Shown here piece by piece: positions 24,831 through 38,316 of a stretch of DNA of 60,000 nucleotides (its first letter is position 1; the number at the start of each line of letters is the position of its first letter). A model generated the notes under the pieces. That model was not told where the DNA came from and did no database searches. It saw only the letters and a program-made list of their open reading frames with translations. The stretch comes from Lineus longissimus. Its lineage: Eukaryota; Nemertea; Pilidiophora; Heteronemertea; Lineidae. Location of the stretch: positions 17,470,039 to 17,530,038 of the forward strand of contig NC_088317.1 of assembly GCF_910592395.1 (NCBI RefSeq), written 5' to 3'. The position numbers and the translations under genes were made by a program.

Positions 24831-27287
24831 CTTGGCTTTTGCCATTAAATCTAATAGCAATATGATGTTATGGGCCCAATCCGACATGTCTGAATATCGA
24901 TCAACTATCGGCTATGAAATATACTTACGACTAAGTGGATTTAATGGCAATATTTCTTGTGCGTATTTGAACTCAGGTGACCACTAGACTGGCTTTAGGG
25001 AAGTCGTGACGCTAACTTGTTTGGTTGAGAGATGGATGGTTGGTGCTGGCCTTGAGGGGGGCCGCAACTGTGCAGAAGGTCCCAGAGACTGGAAGCTCCA
25101 CCGTCTTCCCAGAATGGAGAGAAAGATGAAACGGCTCAAACCAATCGTGGGGTTTGGTTTCATCTACCACCCTCCTCTGCTGCAGTGATAAGGACGCAGC
25201 CTTCACTGATCCTAGCTCCCAGCATCACCGCCAGTCTACAACGGGAAACCAACTGCACAAAAGTCAAGTTGTATTTATCGTCAACGAGGTGGCAGGCGTC
25301 CAAATAAACCACCTCATCGAGACTTCCAGTCGCCACTTTGATAGTTAGATCACATTGTAATTCACCAAAACCACTTGACTGTAGTGTTCAGTTCCTCTGT
25401 TGACATTTTGGGCTGTTGGCCTACACTGCTGATGCATTTATGCGCAGTATTATCAAGACTACTTCAAACTAACCTGATATACCATTTGTGGGTAATCGGT
25501 CTCCCATTTTGTGACTCGAGTAATGTTTGGCCTTTTCCTTTGAAAAAAACCTCCCTCAGAACAAAATGTTGGAAATTGTGGCAGGAGTGGGTCTCATCAT
25601 TGGAGAAGAGTTCCACTGCCCCACAGGCGATATCCATCTCAGACCACCCTATCATCCCATCTGGCAGCAAATCCTTGTTCCAAGGTTTTGATATCTCTGA
25701 AAAAATAAAGTTGAGCCTTCGTGCCTGAGGTGGTCGGTTGTTGAAGCTGTGCTCTACAAACACTGCACATCTCTTGAAAAAATCATTGGAAACCCAGGTG
25801 GGTTCCACGGCAATGGAAGATCAATTTCAAATTTTCAATGCTCAAAATTATTGAAGTGGAAAATGATTTTCCATGCTGGAGCTTCATTTTCTGAAACGTG
25901 AAATGGATGAAATTTCTCTTGGCGGTGTCTGCTTGAGTAGTTCTGATTTCAACCAGCTTGAACAGATTCTGCATGAAACATACCAGTTCTGACTGGTCTT
26001 GGCACTGCCAGTTGACGTGCAATGTTGACGCTGACGATGTTTTCAAAAAGCATTGCTTTCTTATATGTTTTGTTGTGAAAATTGTGTGACAAGACCCTCT
26101 CAAAACTTCTGCAGATACAAAATTCCCATCACCAAAACTTCAAGCCGTCAAATGTTCCATCAAAGTGACCATTTTTCAAAACGGCAATCCCTTGGATGTA
26201 CAACCTACAGCAGGCTTGGCTGCGTTTAATTTGCAGCGATGCTAATTCAGCCTCTGTGCCGTCATCCATTGTGTCATATCCCGAAATGTCACTGCCTAAA
26301 CTCGTCATGATTAATCGCCACAACTCGCATCTCGGAAGCAACCAAAAACTTTCATTCTGTGCTAACGATACAATTCCTCAAACTCGTCTCCTGTGTGGGC
26401 TGGGCTATTTCCGGACCGATCTCAGGACATTAACTTCCCCGCAAAGAATCGTCGTTTGCGTAAAAGGGGCAAGGGTCAAACTTCCGCGGACATTTTTAAC
26501 TCGGGTTGTGTTCTCATCGCCTACGTTCATTTTATGACCGGTATTATGCGCCCTTTCCTTTATCGAGTTAATGGGTACTTTGGTAGTGACCTGAGGGTGC
26601 AAGGGGCCACCGAAGACTCCCTTTTGTGCCGTGGTATTTTCATAACCTCCTGCTCATCCCATTCAATGGAGGCCAGGCTGAGGTAACATGTCCGAGTTTT
26701 TTCTGTGTCTGAGATTTGTTTTTGACACAATGCTTTATCTCCGCGTTTGTTGGAGGAAGCTGTGAATTATTTTATCGCACCAGATTCATTTAACCCTTTT
26801 TGACACGTTTTGTGGCAGAAAAAATGAATTCTCATAATTGAGTCATTCCAGAAATTTTGCAATGAAAGTGGTGACGTCCATTCGAAAAGTTTCAATCGTG
26901 ATTAAGGCATGTGCACATGACATTTTGCTACAACGATCATGAACTATACGCAGCAATTGAGAGTTGGTTTCCCACTGAAACTCATCAGCCTGTGTGTCAA
27001 CTGTCCGATGATGATTGTTTACTGGGTCGAAAGGTTCATGTTTTCGGATTAATCAGAAGTTCACAAAACAGGAAATGACCTGACAGATCCTACGAAGATA
27101 CTCATCAGAAACTGTTAAGTTTGACAGATCATGCAACAGAAATTGGAAAAATAAAGGTGTTGATGATGATTTCCTGTTCCGGCGGAGCCTGAGATATCGA
27201 CCTGCTTTGAACCTTCCTACTTGCCAATGCTCTAACAAAACCAGTTCACTCAGTTTGAAAGTCAATTGGGGAATGTATATGTCACTA

Positions 27288-27428
27288 CAAATGTGACTCG
27301 CTCTACCAAAACTGATTTGGTCACATTTCACAAAAGGTCTACAATAGGGAAATGAACAACAAGTCCGTATCAACCTGTCAAGTTCAGATGCGACAAGCGC
27401 CTAGTTTTGGTAGAGCGGGTCACAAATT
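27288..27428. mobile_element. Short inverted-repeat element, CTCTACCAAAACT arms
   Basis: The left arm ATGTGACTCGCTCTACCAAAACT (27291 onward) is repeated in reverse complement at the right end, AGTTTTGGTAGAGCGGGTCAC (27403 onward). Arms are about 25 bp with two or three mismatches and the total is about 140 bp, without coding capacity. The size and symmetry fit a MITE. I have an impression of similar TTTGTGACCCGCTCTACCAAA repeats in other marine invertebrates, but the superfamily is not assigned. Confidence 0.65.
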
Positions 27429-30400
27429 TCACACCATTTCATTTGTGGAGAAAAATTTGGAATACGGCATAAAATGCCATGTTCTCTTTTCATGATGAAA
27501 TGAAAGACGTCATGTCAATAAGGTGGACTTCCTTTATCATTCTTGTTCAGTGCACAGCCTTTTCATGAAATGGTCCTGGAATGTGTGGTATTGTCTGTTT
27601 TGAATAGCTGAAGGCTATGGCCACATAGCATGTATGGACTGTCCAGCAAATGTACAGAATTGAGCACACTGGATGCATTGAAGATTTTCCTGTAGTGGGC
27701 TCTAGTGGTAGAAAAAAGAACTAGTGTAAATGCAATGAACAATCATAATTGCCAAGTTCCAAGTTACAGAGAAACTTTTCTTTCATTCTGTGAAAATATT
27801 TTGTATCCCTGATGCTATCTCTGTGTATGTAACCTTTGGCAGTGCACCTTACTACTAATTTGAATGACAGGTTGTTGTCCAGAGAAATCCCTGCAGTTAG
27901 GCCAAAGTGTCTGTGGGCCGGGAGGGTGGGAGAATTTGAAAGTATTGTCATTTGGCTAAGATATCATTTGACGAAGCACAGCCTTCAAATTTGACTTTGG
28001 CAATTCTCGTGACCTTTTTGAACGATTAACAACTGATACCAGCAAGAGCCATTGGCTCAATCCATCAGTAGTGTGCAATCCTCATCCCGCTGCATCCTGA
28101 GACAAACCAGCGTCCTGCCCGCCCATACCGATCCATCACAGACATCACCAACAGGGGTCCAAATCTTACCCCCTCATTACATCCCAATGTGTCCTGCCCC
28201 GAGGCTGTGATCCGAATACCCTGTCTCACCTAGTAATTTGTGCATTATCTATTGTAACAGCCGCACCAAACACTGGCAAACATGAACAAAACACATCACA
28301 ACATGGATGTAACCTGCCAAGGACAATTAAACCAATGAACACTACTATTAGTACTAATTGCGAGTTCATCTGTAATTGTCGCTAATCCCTTGAATGAAAT
28401 ATGTGTTGGCGTTCAGATGTTTATTAATTGAAGGTTACAATACAATGCACTTTTGAACTTTCTGTTAGTGTTATGGTAGTTTTGTGTGTTTTAAATATAG
28501 TAGTGACACAGTTTGAAAGGACAGCTCGTCCTGAATTTGGGTCTGAAGTTCTGCACAAACAAGAGTTTGCAATTGCAATCCTATTGGTGTGGCCTTCCAG
28601 CCACAATCGCAAAGTATTTACTGAAATGCCTGTGGCAGGACTCCCTAGATTTTGTCAAATTTTTGGTACTTGTCTCCAAATCAAGAAAGTCTAGCGCAAG
28701 CCCTGGCTGTGTTGCTCACATCATACACTGCTGCTAATACAATGAAGTCTGGTATCGAAGGGCAGCCTGTTCATAGCGCTACCATGCTATAGGCTAATAG
28801 CGATGGTATAGAATCACATTGGAGAAGCCAGCCTCCTTAGTACCAGGAACTGTGCAATACGTCTGCTATCTCCTCTATTCATCTTTCCACGATAACCTTC
28901 TGCCTATCTCTAGTGCCTATAAACCTGTTATATCAGACAATCTTTGATAAATTCCTCCTGCTTCCTCCATCATATCTCATCATCTCATCTACCATCTGAT
29001 GTTGCTATATACTCCCCAAATACATTACGGAGCAGGTAGGCCTATGAAACGCATATTCTACTGCGTAATGTAAGCTATTCCTTTGCTTATGGATAGCATT
29101 ACTTGTTGTAGAGCATGTAAACACACCATCCTGATAGTTGCCCACGGTTTACGGATATCTTCACCGAAAAATCAGACCTCGTTGCTACGAGAGTTGTTGT
29201 TCACAACTTCTAGATTAAGAGACTTCAAATATTCGTGCGAGACTCACCCGCACCATAATTCATGCACATGTGACCTGATACAAATCGTAAAATTTTGTTC
29301 CAGCTGGCGTCTGTTGATAGTCCGTAAACCAGTATTGTATGGTCATCTTAGAAGGTACCATTTCCTGGTGTTCTGGTGAACCCACTTGCACTGCATTATC
29401 AGTAACAACAAATTCCTGTACCTTACTTTCTGCAAAAAATCTTCGAACCGACTGACGATTGATCTGATAAATTGCCGAGATGTGATGATAAGATAAAAAT
29501 GCCACCGTTGATATGGTTTTTGCACCAGAATTTGGTCGGTTTGCCAACTATACCAGTATACTAGTATGATTCCAACAGCAGCGCCCTCTGTCTCAGATGA
29601 GGAAGCAATCAGATGCAGTAAAACACAGTCGACCAGCTAAGGATATTATCGTCCTAGTAAATTTCCTGCATTTACGAATCGATTTTCCAGACTTCTTCCC
29701 TTCAGAGACTCATTGGTAATGACATGACTTTCATTCATCCAGGCACAAGAGTAATTCTTCAAACCCTATCAGAAGTTTATTCAAATAACGGTAATTACGT
29801 TTTCGCGCACAATACGTTTGACCGTAAGGAACAGCAACAACATACGCCATAATTGGCATCATAGCGACTGGGCGGAAATACATAGCGTATCCTAGGGATA
29901 CTACGGCTTACTAGCAACTGCATCTAAAGTAGGATAAGCAATGATTACAATGTTTTATGTGTCTTAAAGAAAAGATAAAGGGTTATCTGAGAATCAAGTT
30001 GTTTGCCAATGATGTTGCTGCTACTCGTTTAGTAGCTGTGTCTTCGGCCCAACGTAAGTTGGGTTGTCATTTGGGCTGTCAGAGTGACACAGTAGAAACA
30101 TAGCCGTCTGTTCTGGTCATGATGACGCTCGGTCTTGGGATCCTCATGTGACATAGAGAGCAAGTCTCTTCTAACCCATCATCTTCTACGCCCTGTGATT
30201 CAACATACACATCAATAATACCTACATTTACCTCTCTGGAAATATCGATTTATCGTTATGAAACCGTTAGTTTCGATCTGATGACAACAAAATAGTCAAG
30301 TATTCACCAACAAAATGAAAGCTATCGGAAATTCAAGAATTTCTATATGGTAACCATGGTAATCATTATGTCATCCAATAACTTTTATCGCTAAATTAAC

Positions 30401-31310
30401 ATGTGATGACATTTCAGAATTTCAAATTGAAGCCACAAATATTGTTTTGCGATATATTTCCGAGACAAATTTAGAATATAGCTAGGGTTTCTTTTCATAA
30501 TTGCCACAGAATTAACTGGCAACAAACTGTGTATTATTGTCTTTGTGGTGGAGAGAAAAACGATGCTCATCTTTTGAGAAAAACTTAGTTTTCTGTTTCA
30601 ATTAAATCGGAAGTTCACCAGTTCCTGTTGGATTTCCGAGGCAATTTTAGTATGCCTGAGGTGTCTTTACTTGATTGCCGCAGAATGAGTTTGTCAACGG
30701 GCTCATTGATAGGGTCATGTCGCACATTCAATATGAAAAAAGAAAATCGCTCAGCCAAACCCGGATCCTGCAGCATCAAGTGCATCGAGCGTGATTAAAT
30801 TCAAATGAATGAATATAATATGACAGACTATCCTTCGGGGTGCAAGTTATTTGAATAAAATTCACCACATTAGAGTTGCAGCTCGTCTGGTTTGAATGCA
30901 TTCTGGAAGCATACATAGCTCTCTCTCTATTTGCTAAAATTGTTTCCTGTCCTAAAGTCTTCCTTCTTTAAAATGTAAAGACTAAAAGCTTTTGTATCAG
31001 TGGGTGCGTATATGATTTGATTTGATAAGAACGTAACCTAATGAAACTAAGATACTTCTACTGCCTGTGGCTGCAGCATTCGGCATCATTCGTCTTTATA
31101 AAACCTGATCATATTCTCATTAGTATAAGTGACAAACAACATGGTACATCTTTGTAATGTTCCCTGGTACATCATGCGTTTACCGATACTCGTATCTTAT
31201 AGAGCCCTCGGGACATATTGTCATTGTTAACGATTGTTTGATCCACAATGCCACATAGTTATATGTTGCGACATTTCTGGATGTTGATGATAATCATAAT
31301 GATTTTGGGT

Positions 31311-31455
31311 TCTTATATAGTGCTTTTCCATGTTATATAGCACTTTTCCATGTTATATAGTGTTTTTCCATGTTATATAACACTTTTCCATGTTATATAG
31401 TGCTTTTCCATGTTATATAGGGCTTTTCCATGTTATATAGCGCTTTTCCATGTTT
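31311..31455. repeat. Tandem array, seven units of 20 bp
   Basis: TGTTATATAGCACTTTTCCA is repeated seven times with exact 20-bp spacing. Variation is concentrated at two or three positions just before TTTTCCA (TGC, CAC, TGT, GGC, CGC). The first unit is degenerate and the last runs into TGTTTCCC. No unique spacers separate the units, so this is not a CRISPR-like arrangement. It sits in the intron about 140 bp upstream of the acceptor of the exon at 31593. Confidence 0.9.
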
Positions 31456-31592
31456 CCCTGTTCAAAGTGCTTCTAGGATACCATATTATGTTCCAGGGTG
31501 ACAATTAAATCTGGATGTCCTACGATATTTCGTAGAATGAAAATTATTTGAAAAACGTATTTTATGTGAATTTCTTCCTTCTGTCTTTCCAG

Positions 31593-31852
31593 GTCAAGGC
31601 CAAATGTGGTCACCTTCAGACTAGCCAGGGACACAGCATCCAGCAGCCAGTCCACAGACAGGTGACGCCCTCTTACCGCGTCAGCTCCAGCTCCTCACTG
31701 CGATTGGATCAGCGCATCTCTATGTTCATGCGGAATCTACAATCGTCTAAAGGATTCTATCACAGTCTGGCCGACACTATGTGCACCAATGACCAGTTTG
31801 CCGTGCAGTCACATGCCGATACGAATTGCTGGAATGGACAGGCCATTGGACA
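31593..31852 (+). CDS. Glypican exon: interlobe segment through CWNG block
   Basis: Bounded by CTGTCTTTCCAG and GTAAGT, the exon starts in phase 0 and ends in phase 2, encoding 86 complete residues. It begins VKAKCGH, supplying the cysteine that follows the core exon. A serine-rich linker (residues 30-35) follows, then a helix with FYHSLAD, then cysteines in TMCTND and NCWNG. FYxxLAD..C.N and CWNG are diagnostic of the family and closest to remembered GPC5. The linker is where vertebrate GPC3 is cut by a proprotein convertase. Here no R-X-X-R is visible, only arginines at 22, 29, 37 and 41. Three cysteines in this exon plus seven in the preceding one account for ten of the fourteen invariant cysteines. 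Confidence 0.95.
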
Positions 31853-34669
31853 GTAAGTTGAATTTTCAGCAAAATTGTTTAAATTTTCAGCAAAATTTCT
31901 CCTCATCCTCAACCTTTCATTTGAAAAAGTACCAGTGTTTTGACCAATTTTGTCGCCAGGAAGGTGTGTCTGACATTTCCTGCTAGAGCATAGCAGTCGA
32001 CGAGATATTTCTTCAGCAAAAAGGTTGAAAATTTGATAATTCTGACAGCATTACAATTTCATGGCAATTTTACCTAAAATCTGAAAACTGTGAGACACGG
32101 CTGAGAAAACGTCTGGTTTACAGTATGAAAAAATGTGTTATTGTGATTTTCACATGAACAAGGTCCATTGAATATAAACCCAGTGAACCATCCCTAATAA
32201 CCTTTAAGCAAAAACGCATCACATATTTTTCTGGTCTCCTGGGTTCTAAAACGAACACATCTGGAAATTGATTGCCCCATACCCTGGCCGCATCACCGCC
32301 ACCTTTTAAGCCAGCAATATATTCTTTGTACCTACATGTTATTGGTTATACTGTCATATTCGTATCGATATTGTATATGAATTCATTGGTTTATGGTCTG
32401 GCTATTCGTAATCAGACGGTAGACCGTGAATTTATTGTGAACCTCGAGTGCAAGACAATCTTGTATGTAGGCTGAGAGAGACGCCATTTGAAGGACTCGT
32501 CAAACGAAGATTTGAGTCTGTGAATCTTTCTAAAGCGGAGGCAGCAACCAAAAAATTTGATCACGAATTGAGCTACATGTATGAGCAGCCATCTTGATCA
32601 CTTGCGACAAAAGTCACTTGTATGTGGTGGTCATCTTAGGTGCCTGCTTTGAGAAACGGTGATCGCTGCAACCCGTCAAACCTGGCGATTATCCACAAAT
32701 GAGTAATACGCTCCTCAAAGCAACAAAAATTGCTTGTTTGTATGGCGCTTGAGGGAGCTCAACATATCTACGTATAACTCTCCATCCGCCACTTGGATTG
32801 GAACAGCCTGTCCTGTTTCCATTCCTATCAATGTTTGGCAAAAACATTCACATCGCAAACGCAGACACAACTACAATTATCGAAAAATAATCGGACTTCA
32901 TAGAGGGTTATCTGTCAGCGATTAAACAGTCGATCACTCGGCCATTGACACAGATTTTCACTTATATTCCATTAGTCCATTACTGAGCTGATTTTACCAA
33001 TACTTTGCTAAGCACCACTGCTGGGAAATGTTTTCAAATGCGTAGTTAAGTTGGCTCCAGTGATGTGTTAAGTGACTCATTTTCCCAAAATAAGGCTATG
33101 GTGTGTGTTAGCAAAAATTCGACTGATCAAATGTGCTGCTTAAGTTTAAAGTGCTTTGGTTCCATTAAACGTTCATCTCTGTTGTTGATGTGATCCGTTG
33201 AGGTTTCAAGATATTTGAGGCTGGTGATTCAACCCTTATCAAAGAACATACTTTTGAAAAGGTACCGTTCTCGTAGGTAGAGTGGGTGTTGAAGGACTTC
33301 CTACTACTGTAATTAGAGAAGGAAACTGATGAGTGTACGAAAGTCGGCCATGTTTGACCTCATTTAAGAAGTAAATACTGAGCCGGCAGTCCTTGGTTGT
33401 CTCATCAAGACCATCGAGGTAGACCAAAAATGCAGACCAATCTGAGTTCTACCCGACAGTCTGGACAACAAGGACCTACGATGAAGATTCAATTCTAATC
33501 CAAAAAGACTTGTACTGAACATTCACCATCAAATTCCAAACTAGCGGTCCTTGGTTACAACACCAAGGCCAGCCTCAATCAAAACCTGTTGAAGGGCAAC
33601 ACACTTGTCATAGATTCAGAACCTTGAGGGTAAAGACGAAAAATGTGCTGTTATTGTAATTGAATTCTTTGAACTGGTCTTCAAGGTTTCTCTGAAAGGT
33701 TTTCAGTAGCCTTTGGCAGATGCCAAAAATACTTCTCATGATGATGTTGACATTTTGTTCAGTTCAGAAACTTTTCTTTGGAAAGATAAAGACAGTCCAT
33801 ATCATATAATTCTTACAGTAACTTTCTTGAGAAGTGTTTTGAAATTTTCCTTAAACATAAACTGACATTTCCAGTTAGCTCAGTCAATATTGACTTCTAG
33901 AGTTTACTCTTGGAGAACATATTTCCAAGTATCGGCCTTGGGCTTGGAAGCCTGATATTTACCATTGAGAGTACTCTGCAGCTTTTTCCGGAATGGCTCC
34001 TGTGAGGCTGAGGTCCAGCAGCAAAACTGATGTTCTCGTTTGTGGTCTTTCTAAAGAATGAAATCTGGGTCTGTCTGGGTCTGCTCCGATTTCAAACTTC
34101 TGATGTTGTAGCCGGCTTATCCTATCTGCATCAAAACTGCAACGAAATCACCCACAATTTGACTCATCAGCCCCCCATTCATCTTGACCGATTGATACGT
34201 ACTATCATGATGGAATCCTTGACGGACATGGTTGAATCATCGACTATCAATGTCTGACCCCAGACACCCGGTCACCTGAACAAAAACTCATCACTCCATC
34301 ATCACAATTGGCTTAACGGCCCCATCGCCAATATCGACTAACAAGATAGCTGAGGATGGGCTAAGCGCTGCGGCCATTATGAGCTTATAGGCAGATTTAT
34401 CCAATCCAATGTAGCTACTGACCGTGCGAACTAACTTAATCTGCCATCGACAAAACCGCCTAGGTTGTAGCCGGTTTACAAGATTGCGGTGGACATTGGC
34501 GACTCTGTCTCAGAATATCGTGGCAATTGACGTGATTATTGGGGAGATGGAGCCCGGGCTGATATATGTGATGTTTGTGAGAAATGTTTTGATGATGAAG
34601 ATTGTTTGTAAGAAGAAGGGCATTGAGGTTTGTCCAAGTGGGCTGAGTGGATCAGTTCACTCAAGGTCA

Positions 34670-34811
34670 CTGCTCAAGGCATTGATGAGATTGCTTAAGG
34701 CTTTGAGGATGTTGCTTGAGGCTTTGAAGACATTGCTTAAGGCTATGAAGACATTGCTTAAGGCTTTGAAGACATATCTTTAAGGCATTGAGGGAATTGC
34801 TTGAAGATATG
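34670..34811. repeat. Degenerate 21-bp tandem array (about seven units)
   Basis: Units follow TTGCTTAAGGCTTTGAAGACA with substitutions, and one unit near the right end carries an extra base. Because 21 bp is seven codons, the + strand frame (open from 34424 to 34783) translates the array as leucine-rich heptads of the type LLKALKT. The extra base breaks this frame. There is no evidence of an upstream coding context, so I annotate it as a repeat. Confidence 0.8.
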
Positions 34812-36211
34812 AAAGTGAAATTGTGTTGATGACAATAGCCGCCAGGTAGCAGGCAAGTCTTCATCTGAGAGAAGTGGTGTATCTCGAGCCATGCACCACA
34901 ATAAGCTGGCTCGGATGACCTTATCAATATGACACGAAGCCATGTCAATAATAAATAGGCAACAGTATATCTGTTCAGTAATCTAGGAATTATATGAGAT
35001 TGGCCGATAAATACCCACCACAATACTCTTTCGTAAGTAATTACTTATTGCCACATTCTGATGGGTTTATGGGCGGATCCTTCTAGGGGTGGATGACCAG
35101 ATCTGGGTACGGTTAACGGTTGTCATGTTCAAGGCCAGAGTGGAGTTTCCTTGAGCTGCCAGGTGGTGTTTTGGCTTGATCATCATCTCTCCTTGGATAT
35201 GTTCACCGAAAGGCTCTATGGGACGACCCCAAGCCTCACTAAGGACTCCACTTCAACAGTGCAGAGATCCAGTTGTGCTGTTAGACGTGTCTCCATGTTC
35301 TAGATGGTAACTGCTCCACTCGATGGCTTATACTTCAGACCCTGTCCTAGCCTGATGCACTTAGACATGCCTGGCTGTCTTAGCTACATGATCCGGATCC
35401 TGGTACATCTGAAGCGTTGGATAATGTCACCCTTGATGTCTGGGCACTAAGCCTCCAAGGAAGATCGGATCCCCTTAGATGAATTTGGTGTCTCGTATTC
35501 TGGCCCGTATAATATCGGGACTTATATCTGTGGCAAAGATATTGAGCTCCTTTGTAACATGGGATGATGATGAATTATCTTTGGATGAAAAATTCGAGAT
35601 GTGTGTGACGTGGAAACGTATTGTCTGAAGTGAGTTTGGTGTTGAGGCCGCTGCCCTTATCAGTACCTCCTGCCTTCAGCTGGGTTCTTGGGGTAGAAAC
35701 TTGTCCAATGGAAAATTGGCTTCTTTATGACTTGAGTAACCATTGACTTTGGTTAAACTTGCGTGTATCAATCAATAGACTGCATCAACTGCAGATCTAC
35801 TCATCATATTTTGTACAGCACCTCCTAAATCAATGTACAAGGCAATAAATGTGGGCAAAATGAAAGAAATAGCATTCATTTGTGCTGCAGATTTATGACC
35901 TTTCATTTCAGAGAGGAAATGAAAGAATTTTCAATTTCCTTTTACATTTTGAGGGATTGATGCATCTTGTTGATGAAATCACAGAATTTTGTCACGTTCT
36001 GAGTTTGTGCGTTTTAGTGCATTTGGATTAGTTGCCAAAGGGAAGCAATATCTTTGCTTTCAAAGAAGCTGCCACACCAGAACTTACGATGTTCTGGGTG
36101 TGTCTCGGGGACTGAGATGCTTCCATGACATGGGTAATTACTGTTGGACATGAATGCCCTATCGAAGGGGATCAGCCTGGACTTTGATCAATCTTCACCA
36201 CATTTGTACCA

Positions 36212-36372
36212 CAGTCAAACCTTTCTGTAAGGACAACCTCGTGACTGACAAGTGTCATCCTAAAGAGGAAGGTGTCCTGATTACAGAGGTCAAATTGTGC
36301 TGAAACGACTCATTTGGGACCAGGACCACTGTTTCTAATAGAGAGATGTGTCCGCTAACAGAAGTTCCACTG
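36212..36372 (-). mobile_element. Pogo-like MITE copy
   Basis: The right end, read on the minus strand, is CAGTGGAACTTCTGTTAGCG and continues GACACATCTCTCTATTAGA. The left end on the plus strand is CAGTCAAACCTTTCTGTAAG followed by GACAACCTC. The two ends are imperfect inverted repeats of each other and match the element at 872-997. The copy is about 161 bp and includes internal GGTGTCCTGATTACAGAGG sequence of the same family. It is flanked by TA on the right, while the left flank is altered. Confidence 0.55.
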
Positions 36373-38240
36373 TAGTACGATTGTACGCATTTCCACCATC
36401 TTCCAGAAACCAATCATCCCCAAGAATGATTTGGCCCCTCCGTGTCCCTTTCAGCCTCATCCTTTACCAATCATCCAACCAGGAGGATTTTCCACCTGAT
36501 CTGTCCGCTGGTTTTCCAACACCGTCTGGGTCCCTCATTTGTCGCCAGATCCATCGCTCCGCAAAATGGTCACGGAGCCGAAATTGATTAAACGCGCAGT
36601 TGCAGGGTATCGGACGTGTCTATCATTTCGGTGATAATGGGCTTGCAGTACCCGGATGAAGATTTTGCTAGGCTTCAAAAATATCAGGAGGGATGAGGCG
36701 CTTTGATGTACCATAATTAGTTTGGGGAAACGAAAGGGTATATGACTATGAGTGTAGAAGAAATCGTTCCTGTTAATGAGATCTTGGGTTGTGTAATTTG
36801 TTTTGTTCAGGCTAATTAAATCTGAAGTAAAGGGTTTGAATTAGCTTATGCTCTGCCTGTACTCAACAGTGGTATTCTTCCTATGTGAGCCAACCTTGGG
36901 CAGCCCCCATACCAGGTACCCCTTCAACTCAAGTGAACTGACCATAAGCCATTGCCAATAACTACAGCCGTCCCTGAACCTGGCAGGTCTGCCTTCATTG
37001 GAAGCTGGCAAACTGATGTCGACATGACCAATTTGTGAGAACTGACCATTTGCCACGAATGATCAAATTGTTGCTTCTGATCCCTCTTTGAAGCTGCCAC
37101 TGCTGGTAGATAGTTCAGGGAACACACCACAGTAGCCTGGTAATACAGGTATAGCAGATCCTTCTTTTTGAGTTTAGAGCACAAATGTTGGGTTGAATTC
37201 GAGGTGTTGGTTCAGATGCTTGGCTAATTACTACTCTATGAATATTAGGTTTGTACACCCGGCGAGTTCATTCAATTTAGAGAACGTCTGCCAGTTTAAG
37301 TGATGGATCTTCAAACAAGGCTGGGCCAAGGTTATGAGCAATGTGAAGATGCTCCATACAGATCCTTGCAGTCATAGATTTCAGTTTCTTTGACAAGTTT
37401 TCGGATTGGGAACCCCAACTGCTGCAGTGTTTCTTGAAGAATCAGAGCCAGTTGTGATGTGACAGTGTTGGTACTCAGTATAATGTCCTGAACACTGTGG
37501 AAGGTGACCTTGTTTGAAGTTGTTGCTATGCTTCTTATCTGTCCAAGATCATTCCATGATCTTACTTCACATGCATCTAACTCCTGAAGGGGTTGAGGCT
37601 GCGCTCAGCCATGCCTCTCTGTAGTACCAGCTTCTCAGGTAGGCCTGCATCATGAAAGCATATCAGCCGGACACCTTTGAAAGTGATGAACCATCTTATA
37701 AACATAACGCAGGGTGCATATTGAAAAGCTTCTTTGCGCTCCGTCAATTTGACAGAAAAAACTACAAATTGGTTGAAGGTAACCATGGCGAAAACCATCT
37801 GGCGTATCAACAACGGCAGGTATCCGTAGAATGATACCTGGATTTCACCAGGAAAAAAATGCATCAAAATGTTTTAGATACGGTATCATTGTGCGCTTGG
37901 CGTCTGCTGATGTTGGAGGGGAGTATGTTCATCTGAAAGGTGAAAGTCCCTGGGATTACCTTTGGACTCGCACAGCGGTTTTGCTTTGGGTTCACTTCCC
38001 TAAAGTGATGGGTTTTCTTTGTGAGGAATTCCACATACTCAGCTCATGCAAACCATGTTCCACAATTCCAAGCATGGTGTTAAGATGCCATATTGGCCTT
38101 CTACCTCTGTTGGATTTCTCGTTTATCTCCCGAACTGCCCATTAATCAGTCAACTATTTGTTTAATTGGCATCTGGCGCTGAGAATGCTAGCAAGGAGTT
38201 GGTGTAGGAGATGGCTAAACGATATGAGGGTGGTAGTGCA

Positions 38241-38316
38241 GTGGAAGAGGGCAGCGGTAGTGGTAGTGGAAGAGAGCAGTGGAAGAGGACAGCGGTAGTG
38301 GTAGTGGAAGAGAGCC
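38241..38316. repeat. Two near-identical 38-bp units, purine-rich
   Basis: GTGGAAGAGGGCAGCGGTAG at 38241 recurs at 38279 with one change, and both units end GTGGTAGTGGAAGAGAGC. The segment is strongly purine-skewed on the + strand. It abuts the SINE-like body that follows. Confidence 0.85.

Larger units (their letters stand above)
23533..31592 (+). other. Glypican intron, 8.06 kb, phase 0
   Basis: It starts GTTTGT and ends CTGTCTTTCCAG. I see no additional exon, and the flanking exons join without loss of expected family sequence. Contents I can support are a 223-bp duplication (24364-24830), an inverted-repeat element (27288-27428) and a 20-bp array ending about 140 bp before the acceptor. 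Elsewhere the sequence looks unique and non-coding, and its short open frames have no recognisable domains. Confidence 0.85.

Noticed and set aside
25464-26103. Two adjacent minus-strand frames of 114 and 106 codons, considered as a nested gene
   Set aside because: No recognisable motif, they overlap in different frames, and no splice sites or conservation signal could be seen.
31311-31455. Regular short repeats considered as a CRISPR-like array
   Set aside because: Units are directly adjacent with no unique spacers, and the genome is eukaryotic.
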